Shown here one piece after another: positions 1-5,174 of a DNA stretch of 7,378 nucleotides. The first letter of the stretch is position 1. Each line of letters opens with the position of its first letter. Both the position numbers and the translations under genes were made by a program. Location: the NCBI GenBank assembly GCA_944324205.1, contig CALUVK010000072.1, forward strand, positions 1 to 7,378, read 5' to 3'. Below the pieces are notes generated by a model. That model was not told the DNA's origin. It was given only the letters and a program-made list of their open reading frames with translations, and ran no database searches. This DNA comes from Candidatus Gastranaerophilales bacterium. GTDB lineage: Bacteria; Cyanobacteriota; Vampirovibrionia; Gastranaerophilales; Gastranaerophilaceae.

Positions 1-920
1 CCAGGTTTTGCAAGAACTTGACCACGTTGGATTTCAGTCTTATCAATACCTCTTAACAATGCACCAATGTTGTCACCTGCTTGACCTTGGTCAAGAGATT
101 TTCTGAACATTTCAACACCGGTTACTGTAGTTTTCTTAGTTTCGCCTAAACCAACTAATTCAACTTCGTCACCAACTTTAACAATACCACGTTCTACTCT
201 ACCTGTAGCAACAGTACCACGGCCAGTGATAGAGAATACGTCTTCAACCGGCATCAAGAACGGTTTGTCTAAGTCACGAACAGGAGTCGGGAAGTATGTA
301 TCTACTGCATCCATTAATTCCCAAATCTTGTCAACCCACTTGTCTTCACCTCTTTGAATGTTCGGATTAGCTTGAACAGCTTCCAAAGCTTTAAGAGCTG
401 AACCGTGGATGAACGGAATATTGTCACCGTCGAATTCATAAGAAGAAAGAAGTTCTCTTACTTCCATTTCAACTAATTCTAATAATTCAGGGTCATCAAC
501 CATATCGCATTTATTTAAGAATACAACAAGGTTAGGAACGCCAACTTGTCTTGCTAACAAGATGTGTTCACGAGTCTGAGGCATAGCACCGTCAGTAGCT
601 GCAACTACAAGAATTGCACCGTCCATCTGAGCAGCACCTGTAATCATGTTTTTAACATAGTCAGCGTGGCCAGGGCAGTCAACGTGTGCATAGTGTCTTG
701 CATCTGTTTCGTATTCTACGTGAGCTGTAGAGATGGTTATACCTCTTGCTTTTTCTTCAGGAGCAGCATCGATTTCATCAAATTTCTTTGCTTGAGCTTT
801 TCCTGCTGCAGCCATAACTCCTGTAATAGCTGCTGTCAATGTTGTTTTACCGTGGTCAACGTGGCCGATTGTACCAATGTTAACGTGCGGTTTCGTGCGT
901 TCATACTTTTCACGTGCCAT
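1..920 (-). CDS. tuf: Elongation factor Tu (partial, C-terminus outside window)
   Basis: EF-Tu is the GTPase that delivers aminoacyl-tRNA to the ribosome in the cytoplasm. The visible 306 residues begin MAREKYERTKPHVN and cover the whole GTPase domain and most of domain 2. G1 GHVDHGKT is at 19-26, the RGITI switch region at 60-64, G3 DCPGH at 81-85, G4 NKCD at 136-139 and the G5 region GSA at 173-175; RGTVATGRVERG of domain 2 follows. About 90 C-terminal residues lie beyond base 1. The ATG at 920 is set by the family N-terminus and by an AGAAGGAG ribosome binding site at 930-937, 9 bases upstream. No ribosomal gene lies directly upstream, so here tuf heads its transcript rather than following fusA. 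No defect is seen. The sequence resembles cyanobacterial-lineage EF-Tu by eye, which is only a rough taxonomic hint. Confidence 0.98.
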   Translation of the reverse strand, partial: MAREKYERTKPHVNIGTIGHVDHGKTTLTAAITGVMAAAGKAQAKKFDEIDAAPEEKARGITISTAHVEYETDARHYAHVDCPGHADYVKNMITGAAQMDGAILVVAATDGAMPQTREHILLARQVGVPNLVVFLNKCDMVDDPELLELVEMEVRELLSSYEFDGDNIPFIHGSALKALEAVQANPNIQRGEDKWVDKIWELMDAVDTYFPTPVRDLDKPFLMPVEDVFSITGRGTVATGRVERGIVKVGDEVELVGLGETKKTTVTGVEMFRKSLDQGQAGDNIGALLRGIDKTEIQRGQVLAKP

Positions 921-983
921 GAGATTAATCTCCTTCTTTGATTAAATATACTACGTCAACTTACTATACTAAGTTATATTATA

Positions 984-1011
984 ATTTTAGCCTCTAAAGA
1001 ATTCTTGTCAA
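984..1011 (-). promoter_or_regulatory. tuf: Probable sigma70-type promoter of tuf
   Basis: On the minus strand a perfect TTGACA (1006-1011) is followed after 16 bases by TAAAAT (984-989). A TATAAT lies slightly further down at 978-983, but its spacing from TTGACA would be 22. Initiation near 977 would give a leader of roughly 57 bases containing the ribosome binding site. This agrees with tuf being the first gene of its unit. Predicted from the sequence only. Confidence 0.5.
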
Positions 1012-1041
1012 TGGATAGACATGTAATTACACAATCTGCAT

Positions 1042-1557
1042 TTAATTTTTATATCGGATAATTTTAGCAGGATTTCCGGCAGCAACAGCATTTTCAGGTA
1101 TATCTTTTATTACTACTGAACCGGCTCCTATAATCGAATTCTTGCCGATTTTTACTCCGCCTGCAATTACACAGTTGGGATAAATTGTTACTTAATCTTC
1201 TATCAAGGGAACTGCCGTTTTTCTTTCTGAATTATACTTCCCCTGACAGATGGTTACATTCTGAAAAATAGTACAATTTTTACCGATAATAGCTTTCGGA
1301 TGGATAACTATTCCAATAGGATGCGGGAAATATACATTATTAATCTTTAATTGCTCCATATTTTGTATGCAGCAAACATCTTCCAGCTGGTTAATCAAAA
1401 AACTCTTAAATTTCATTTTAATGCCAAAAAATTTTACAATAATTTGAGCATTTTGTCTTTGAAAAGCAAACAATTTTGATACAATTTTTTTTAACAAAAA
1501 TCCGAATTTCTTATTTTTGCTGTTGATTACAGTCAACAAATGCCAGAAATTATACAC
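1042..1557 (-). pseudogene. Serine O-acetyltransferase-like hexapeptide acetyltransferase, interrupted by an in-frame stop
   Basis: The frame encodes a left-handed beta-helix acyltransferase of the serine acetyltransferase / sugar O-acetyltransferase type, which transfers acetyl from acetyl-CoA to a hydroxyl group. After a helical N-terminal part come hexapeptide repeats, including GIVIHPKAIIGKN (catalytic-type His) and TIFQNVTICQG. A TAA at 1192-1194 stops translation after residue 121 (…VPLIED). The same frame then continues for 49 more residues with the classic family ending: VTIYPN, IGKNSIIGAGSVV, KDIPENAVAAGNPAKII, and a TAA at 1042-1044. One substitution therefore explains the break; no base is lost or gained. 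The furthest start is a GTG at 1557, with a TAA directly upstream. A TATAAT at 1549-1554 (minus strand) overlaps that GTG, so the true start may lie further in. A truncated product would lack the C-terminal helix coils. A sequencing error cannot be excluded. Confidence 0.8.
1521..1538. promoter_or_regulatory. Perfect dyad TGTTGA-N6-TCAACA, candidate operator
   Basis: Arms at 1521-1526 and 1533-1538 are exact inverted complements separated by 6 bases. The dyad lies 34 bases upstream of the HTH regulator's start and just downstream of the minus-strand TATAAT at 1549-1554, which faces the acetyltransferase pseudogene. Size and placement suit an operator for the neighbouring Xre-type regulator. 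No binding evidence is available; six-base arms can occur by chance in AT-rich DNA. Confidence 0.35.
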
Positions 1558-1571
1558 TTAAAATTATTTAT

Positions 1572-1859
1572 ATGCAAGCAGATGATAAAGAAACACTTCT
1601 GAACAAACAACAAGAACTCATCAGGGCAATATCATCAGTAGTAGGGGATTTAGTAAAACAATCCGGTAAAAGCGGAAGAAAAATTTCTGAAGAATATGAT
1701 ATCGGCCTGGGTGTAATTTCTAAACTTGAAAGAAATCTTGTCTCTGATATAAAAATTTCAACTATTTGGAAATTGATAAACGCTTTTAATATATCACCTG
1801 ATGCGTTTTTTAAAAAAGTATCAGATAATCTTCCTGAAAAATTTAACTTTTTTGAATAG
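1572..1859 (+). CDS. Xre/Cro-C1-type helix-turn-helix transcriptional regulator
   Basis: This 95-residue protein is essentially one HTH_3-type domain with short flanks. The N-terminal helix (residues 8-30) leads into a turn SGKSGRKISEEY, where KISEEYDI (37-44) is helix 2 and GLGVISKLERN (45-55) the recognition helix. The sequence STIWKLINAFNISPDAFF (63-80) is the usual Xre helix 4/5 ending. It has no ligand-binding or oligomerisation domain, so it probably acts as a small dimeric DNA-binding repressor; target and signal are unknown. The ATG at 1572 has no Shine-Dalgarno sequence before it (only A/T). A TATACA at 1551-1556 is a possible -10 giving a very short leader. It is transcribed away from the broken acetyltransferase, with only 14 bases between the two reading frames, so it may autoregulate or control that promoter. 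Confidence 0.85.
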   Translation: MQADDKETLLNKQQELIRAISSVVGDLVKQSGKSGRKISEEYDIGLGVISKLERNLVSDIKISTIWKLINAFNISPDAFFKKVSDNLPEKFNFFE

Positions 1860-1918
1860 GATGCTCAGTCGAAAAACGATGTCTAAAAAAATTTTGTTAA
1901 TATCGAAAGTTTTTCTAA

Positions 1919-1947
1919 TGTAGCAAAACTCATATTGTGGTGCTACA
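1919..1947. repeat. Inverted repeat TGTAGCA/TGCTACA
   Basis: Seven-base arms at 1919-1925 and 1941-1947 enclose a 15-base loop. GCTAC (1942-1946) can alternatively pair with GTAGC (1951-1955), so two hairpins are mutually exclusive. The left part TCTAATGTA-R-CA is shared with the palindrome at 2026-2055, suggesting that the two are diverged copies of one motif. Confidence 0.5.
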
Positions 1948-2025
1948 CACGTAGCCATACGGTTGGCAGGCATTCTGCTTGACTACTAGATAATATCTGG
2001 CCTTCAGGCCTGCCTCAGAAACTCT

Positions 2026-2055
2026 AATGTAACACAATATGTATTGTGTTACATT
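2026..2055. repeat. Perfect 30-bp palindrome
   Basis: The arm AATGTAACACAATA (2026-2039) is exactly complementary to 2042-2055, with only TG between. It is AT-rich and not followed by a T-run, so it is not a standard terminator. It resembles a protein-binding dyad or a short palindromic repeat unit. It shares its outer motif with 1914-1947. Confidence 0.75.
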
Positions 2056-2132
2056 GATATAAAGTATTTTGTATAAAAAAATTTGCTTTTTTATTTCTTT
2101 TGTTAAGAAATCGTTACAAAACAAACGCATAT

Positions 2133-2183
2133 CACGCCGCAAGCGTGCTATGCGAAAGCATAGCAATAGCTTGCGGAAACGTG
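2133..2183. repeat. Long GC-rich stem-loop with GAAA tetraloop
   Basis: Four nested elements pair. CACG (2133-2136) pairs with CGTG (2180-2183), and CCGCAAGC (2137-2144) with GCTTGCGG (2169-2176). After an internal loop GT/AATA, GCTATGC (2147-2153) pairs with GCATAGC (2158-2164), closed by a GAAA loop of the GNRA type. In total 19 base pairs form in 51 bases, with an AAA bulge at 2177-2179. A further hairpin, GCAGG-TTTG-CCTGC (2183-2196), abuts it. No T-run follows. It may be a structured RNA, a REP-like element, or the end of a non-autonomous mobile element. Confidence 0.7.
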
Positions 2184-2353
2184 CAGGTTTGCCTGCTTCA
2201 GCTATTTAATCAAAACGCCCGTAAGAGCGTAGGAAACAATTGCGTATTTTCTCTTTCTTTTTTTTTATTCGCAAAAAAAGAGAAAGAAAAGGACATAGTA
2301 AAAAATAGAGTAATAAAAAGCCTAAAAACTCTTATTATCACCCCGCTACAAAC

Positions 2354-2369
2354 CTCCCCATCCGGGGAG
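2354..2369. repeat. Short GC hairpin CTCCCC/GGGGAG
   Basis: Six-base arms at 2354-2359 and 2364-2369 enclose the loop ATCC. It resembles the dispersed intergenic CTCCCC…GGGGAG palindromes seen in many bacterial genomes. No T-run follows on either strand within a few bases, so I do not call it a terminator. Confidence 0.5.
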
Positions 2370-2419
2370 AGAACTTCTGTATTAAGTTATATTAGCGGAA
2401 AATAGAGTATAAGTAAAAC

Positions 2420-2431
2420 GCCATATATGGC
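2420..2431. promoter_or_regulatory. 12-bp perfect palindrome upstream of small ORF
   Basis: GCCATATATGGC is its own reverse complement and ends 2 bases before the AAAAGGAG ribosome binding site of the small gene at 2449. A possible -10 (TATAAG, 2408-2413) lies just upstream. The palindrome could therefore be an operator at the start of the transcript or a small RNA hairpin. Weak evidence. Confidence 0.3.
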
Positions 2432-2448
2432 AGAAAAGGAGTAAAATC

Positions 2449-2655
2449 ATGGGATTCAAAATTTGTAAAATTATGCTCGATAGAGCTTTCACAAAAGACT
2501 ATCCGAAAACAGGAAAAAAATTAAAAATTCAATTAAACACTTTAGCAATGTTGGTGACAAAAAAATATCTTGCAGATAAACTTATCAATCTTGGAAGATA
2601 TGAAGCTCCTACTCTTTTCAATAAGAACAGTAGACTAAATCCTAAAATAAACTGA
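2449..2655 (+). CDS. Small basic protein of unknown function
   Basis: I do not recognise this 68-residue product. It begins MGFKICKIMLDRAFTKDYPK and is rich in lysine and leucine (strongly basic), with no membrane segment, signal peptide or metal-binding motif. What supports it as a gene is a strong ribosome binding site, AAAAGGAG at 2434-2441, 7 bases before the ATG, and a fairly balanced amino-acid composition. A helix around residues 22-47 (GKKLKIQLNTLAMLVTKKYL) is plausible. It stands alone between the hairpin-rich region and the convergent ketosynthase gene. It could be a small nucleic-acid-binding protein or part of an accessory element; this is a guess. Confidence 0.55.
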   Translation: MGFKICKIMLDRAFTKDYPKTGKKLKIQLNTLAMLVTKKYLADKLINLGRYEAPTLFNKNSRLNPKIN

Positions 2656-2704
2656 TTTGAGAAATTTTTTTAATCGAATAAAGTAAACTAATAGGCATTT
2701 TTCT

Positions 2705-2756
2705 TGATTTTGGTTTGTCGCTTGTGCAGTTATGCTCAACTGACAAACCAAAATCA
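2705..2756. repeat. Perfect 15-bp inverted repeat overlapping the ketosynthase stop codon
   Basis: TGATTTTGGTTTGTC (2705-2719) is exactly complementary to 2742-2756 around a 22-base loop. The ketosynthase TGA stop (2754-2756, minus strand) forms the outermost pairs. The repeat sits between two convergent genes, where a bidirectional terminator is expected, but neither strand has a T-run right after the stem. It may be a non-canonical terminator or a 3' mRNA-stabilising hairpin. Confidence 0.6.
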
Positions 2757-3842
2757 GCATCTTAAATTAATTGCACAATTTGTACCTCCAAAGCCAAAAG
2801 ATAAGCATAAACAGGTTTTTATTATATTTTTATTATTATTGTTCATTCCTGCAAGGTTTATTTTAGGGATATTTTCATCATATTCGCCGTCATATACATG
2901 CGGAAAAACTTTATTTTGTCTACTATCAAGAAGTTTGCAGCAAAGAGCAGTTTCAATACTTGCAGCTGCACCCAGACAATGCCCTGTAAGAGGTTTTGTA
3001 GAACTTACTAAAATATCATCTTTAAATACATTGTACACAGCCCTACCTTCCATTAAATCATTCGACAACGTTCCTGTACCATGTAAATTTATATAATCAG
3101 GTTTTTTATCGCCAATAGCTAATCGTATCGCCCGCTCTGCTTCAATCCCGCTCGGATCCGGAGTCGTTGCGTGATAACAATCTGTAGTCTCTCCCATACC
3201 GGCTATTTCAATTCCGTGCTCAGCATTTTCAAGTACGAAAGCTCCAGCTCCTTCACCAATATTAATACCGCAGCGATTTTTACTAAAGGGATTCGTCGGC
3301 TTTGGAGATAAAACTTCGAGAGAATCAAAACCATATATAGGAAACTTTGTAATTGCATCGGCTCCAATAACCAGGACTTGCTTTGAATAACCAGAATCAA
3401 GCAAATTTTTTGCTATTAAAAAAGCTTTTAATCCAGATGAACAAGCAGTTGAAACTGTTGTATAATAATTTTTCAGATTAAATTTTTTCGCAATAAACTC
3501 TGCAAGATTACCTATCTGAGCATGTTTATAATTTCCAGAATACTCATACTCTTCGACGCCTGTATTTGTTGTAGCACAAACAACTGCCAATGTTTTCTTA
3601 TCATACTTATCAATCGCAAAAGGTTCAATACAAGCCAATGCTAATTTATTACAGCGTGTATTATAATCTTCTGTAGATATAGTTGGAAGAACTGCATTTA
3701 CGGTTCCCAATCTTACATTTTTTCCGGTAATATAATGAGGCGAAATTATAAAACAATCTGAAACACCTGCAATAGCGTTTTTAAAGACCTCATCAATCCC
3801 TGCTCCTAAATTACATATTGCATTATAATTCGTAATTTTCAT
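2754..3842 (-). CDS. Beta-ketoacyl-ACP synthase (ketosynthase, aryl polyene/FabF-like)
   Basis: The enzyme should condense an acyl chain held on its cysteine with malonyl-ACP, extending a fatty-acid or polyene chain in the cytoplasm. The 362 residues show the complete thiolase-fold ketosynthase signature: nucleophile C134 in STACSSGLKA, H254 in NLHGTGT, H288 in STKPLTGHCLGAA, the PFSKNRCGINIGEGAGAF segment (185-202) and the C-terminal GFGGTN (350-355). It is shorter than FabF (about 410) and starts MKITNYNAICNLG rather than with the VVITGIG strand of FabF, as I recall for ketosynthases of aryl polyene-type clusters. The ATG at 3842 has no Shine-Dalgarno sequence; a possible -10 (TACAAT, 3855-3860) leaves a leader of only a few bases. 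It diverges from the chain-length-factor operon, 28 bases between start codons, and probably pairs with that protein. The exact substrate is not deducible. Confidence 0.93.
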   Translation of the reverse strand: MKITNYNAICNLGAGIDEVFKNAIAGVSDCFIISPHYITGKNVRLGTVNAVLPTISTEDYNTRCNKLALACIEPFAIDKYDKKTLAVVCATTNTGVEEYEYSGNYKHAQIGNLAEFIAKKFNLKNYYTTVSTACSSGLKAFLIAKNLLDSGYSKQVLVIGADAITKFPIYGFDSLEVLSPKPTNPFSKNRCGINIGEGAGAFVLENAEHGIEIAGMGETTDCYHATTPDPSGIEAERAIRLAIGDKKPDYINLHGTGTLSNDLMEGRAVYNVFKDDILVSSTKPLTGHCLGAAASIETALCCKLLDSRQNKVFPHVYDGEYDENIPKINLAGMNNNNKNIIKTCLCLSFGFGGTNCAINLRC

Positions 3843-3864
3843 ATCTCATAAGTTATTGTATAAT
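3836..3864 (+). promoter_or_regulatory. Promoter of the chain-length-factor/acyltransferase operon, likely leaderless
   Basis: TTTTCA (3836-3841) and a perfect TATAAT (3859-3864) are 17 bases apart. The -10 ends 6 bases before the ATG at 3871, so initiation is expected at or next to the start codon. No ribosome binding site is present in between, which agrees with leaderless translation. Confidence 0.5.
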
Positions 3865-3883
3865 CATTACATGAAAAATACAA
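3855..3883 (-). promoter_or_regulatory. Candidate promoter of the ketosynthase gene
   Basis: On the minus strand TTGTAT (3878-3883) and TACAAT (3855-3860) are 17 bases apart. Twelve bases separate the -10 from the ATG at 3842, giving a leader of about 5 bases with no Shine-Dalgarno sequence. This -10 overlaps the -10 of the divergent operon by two bases. The -35 is poor, so confidence is limited. Confidence 0.35.
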
Positions 3884-4455
3884 CTTTTTATATTGATAAC
3901 TTTTTTTATACAAAACAGACTGATAATATTGATGTTTCTTTTATTCCTCCCATTATAAGAAGAAAATTAAGCCCTCTTGATAAGGTTTTTCTTCTTTCTA
4001 TCAACAATATTCCCACTGATAATATTGAAGAATTAGTTTTTTCGTCTGCTTTTGGCGAAATTACAAGATTAGATAATATCATTCAACAGTATAAAGAATT
4101 TAATGAAGTTTCCCCTGCTCAATTTTCAGGTTCTGTACACAATTACCCTGCTGGTTTTTATACACTGTATAAAAAAATAAATATTCCATATTATGCTATT
4201 GCATCAGGTAAAAACTCAATTTCTGCAGGATTAATAAAAGCTATATTCTCATCAAAAAAGAACGTTTTATTTAGCTATGCTGATAAGGTTAGTGTATCCT
4301 GTATGATAAAAAAAGAAAAAGGAAAAATTCACTGCAGATTTAATCCGGAATCTACACATTGTGAAAATGAATTCGAGAGTTTTGTTGATTTTTTAGAAGG
4401 GAAAAACAATGTTTTCCAAACTGATATGGGTTATTTTGAAAGGATTTATAAATGA
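3871..4455 (+). CDS. Beta-ketoacyl synthase chain length factor-like protein (ketosynthase N-terminal-like domain)
   Basis: This 194-residue protein matches the pattern of the 'beta-ketoacyl synthase, N-terminal' family found beside ketosynthases in aryl polyene clusters. The landmark is SPAQFSGSVHNYPAG (81-95), followed by YYAIASGKNSISAGLIKAI (107-125), where a true ketosynthase has its nucleophilic cysteine; here no cysteine is present, as in chain length factors. It is a single half-domain, lacking the second thiolase half with the catalytic histidines. In aryl polyene synthesis such a protein forms a heterodimer with the ketosynthase and sets product length; by analogy it would partner the divergent ketosynthase. 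I chose the ATG at 3871, just after a TATAAT, over a TTG at 3856, which would fall within or before the -10 box. It overlaps the next gene by 4 bases (ATGA). Confidence 0.8.
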   Translation: MKNTTFYIDNFFYTKQTDNIDVSFIPPIIRRKLSPLDKVFLLSINNIPTDNIEELVFSSAFGEITRLDNIIQQYKEFNEVSPAQFSGSVHNYPAGFYTLYKKINIPYYAIASGKNSISAGLIKAIFSSKKNVLFSYADKVSVSCMIKKEKGKIHCRFNPESTHCENEFESFVDFLEGKNNVFQTDMGYFERIYK

Positions 4456-5162
4456 AGTACTGGCGTTCTTTTCTTGCAACTATATGCTTTGGAATTTTTG
4501 GGATAGGATCCATAATATTGAATTTTTTGCTTTTCCCCTTCGTAAAAAATAATAAAATATTGTGTTCTGATATTATACGTTGTTTATGGAAAATTTTTAT
4601 TAAATTACTAAATTTTCTAAAACTTATTAAAATTGATATAAAAAATTTGGATAAAATTGAAAACAAAATCATTGTTGCAACGCATCCGAGTTTTATTGAT
4701 ATTGTTATCCTTATGTCGCTTATACCCAAAAGTACATGCTTTGTAAAAAAAGAACTTGCAAACAATCCCATTTTAAAAAATATTATAAGCAGTATATTCA
4801 TACCAAATGATATAGAAATTGAAACTCTAAAAGAAAAATCAAAAACAATTCTTGATAAAGGATTCAATCTTATAATTTTTCCCATGGGAATTAGACACAG
4901 AAAAAATGAATATCCTAAGATAAAAAAAGGGGCAGCTTTGATTGCATCATATTGTGAAAAAGATATTGTCCCCATAAAAATTTATACAGACGAGGATTTT
5001 TTGTTTATCCATCAACCCTTTTACGCTGTTGGCAAAAAAATTGTAACATTCCAAATTGAAATGTGTAACGAAATAAAAATTAAAAATTTTAATTATAACA
5101 GTGAAATTATTACAAAAAAAGAAATTACAAAACAAATTGAAAAATTATTGTATGGTTTGTGA
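4452..5162 (+). CDS. Lysophospholipid-type acyltransferase (PlsC/LPLAT family), variant motif
   Basis: The product should transfer an acyl chain from acyl-ACP or acyl-CoA to a hydroxyl acceptor at the inner face of the cytoplasmic membrane. The 236 residues start with a hydrophobic anchor (about 7-31). Motif I is THPSFID with H78 and D83 (HX4D), then a motif II-like region around 95-120. The glycerophosphate-binding motif FPEGTR appears as FPMGIR (143-148), followed by the conserved-looking KKGAALIA (159-165). Loss of the Glu is unusual and may change acceptor binding. Acyltransferases of this kind sit in aryl polyene clusters, where they may attach the polyene to a lipid head group. The ATG at 4452 overlaps the previous stop and has AAAGGA at 4439-4444, 7 bases upstream, so translation is coupled. 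The gene is very AT-rich. Confidence 0.85.
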   Translation: MKYWRSFLATICFGIFGIGSIILNFLLFPFVKNNKILCSDIIRCLWKIFIKLLNFLKLIKIDIKNLDKIENKIIVATHPSFIDIVILMSLIPKSTCFVKKELANNPILKNIISSIFIPNDIEIETLKEKSKTILDKGFNLIIFPMGIRHRKNEYPKIKKGAALIASYCEKDIVPIKIYTDEDFLFIHQPFYAVGKKIVTFQIEMCNEIKIKNFNYNSEIITKKEITKQIEKLLYGL

Positions 5163-5168
5163 TATAAT
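5160..5168 (+). promoter_or_regulatory. Extended -10 promoter in front of the first ACP gene
   Basis: TGATATAAT is a perfect extended -10 (TGN-TATAAT); its TGA is also the stop codon of the acyltransferase. The box ends 6 bases before the ATG at 5175. There is no Shine-Dalgarno sequence in the 12-base gap and no good -35 at 17 bases (TTGAAA at 5137-5142 is 20 away). A leaderless internal transcript for the ACP pair is possible. Confidence 0.45.
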
Positions 5169-5174
5169 ACTGGT

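Larger units (their letters stand above)
1860..2448. other. Gene-poor intergenic region rich in hairpins
   Basis: No convincing gene is present in these 589 bases; open frames here lack ribosome binding sites and their translations are low-complexity or built from palindromes. The stretch instead holds at least six inverted repeats: 1919-1947, 1965-2014 (GGCAGGC pairing with GCCTGCC, containing GGCCTTCAGGCC at 1999-2010), 2026-2055, 2094-2110 (TTTCTT/AAGAAA), 2133-2183 and 2354-2369. There is also a T-rich tract (2250-2266) mirrored by an A/G tract (2273-2290). GC content jumps locally in the hairpins. It could be a composite of dispersed repeats (REP/MITE-like) or encode structured RNA. The function is not known. 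Confidence 0.6.

Noticed and set aside
564..941. Open frame on the plus strand, cysteine- and serine-rich
   Set aside because: It lies antisense to the conserved tuf coding sequence; its composition is an artefact of the reverse frame.
1930..2166. Minus-strand frame of 78 residues across the palindromes
   Set aside because: No ribosome binding site or domain; it runs through both the 30-bp palindrome and the hairpin at 2133, so it is non-coding repeat sequence.
2133..2183. Hammerhead ribozyme or integron attC site
   Set aside because: No CTGATGA core accompanies the GAAA loop, and no RYYYAAC/GTTRRRY pair flanks the stem.
2100..2405. Plus-strand frame of 101 residues
   Set aside because: Begins at TTG without a ribosome binding site; its translation consists of palindromes and a low-complexity Phe/Lys-Glu stretch from the T and A/G tracts.
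2704..3096. Plus-strand frame opposite the ketosynthase 3' end
   Set aside because: Antisense to the conserved C-terminal half of a clear ketosynthase, with no ribosome binding site.
3856..3870. TTG start adding five residues to the chain length factor
   Set aside because: It overlaps the start of the TATAAT box; the ATG at 3871 fits better.
4352..4975. Minus-strand frame of 207 residues rich in Phe and Ile
   Set aside because: Antisense to the acyltransferase; hydrophobicity comes from reading poly-A-rich lysine codons backwards. Smaller antisense frames at 3203-3400, 4947-5135, 5093-5359, 5397-5600, 6413-6607 and 7137-7370 fail for the same reason.
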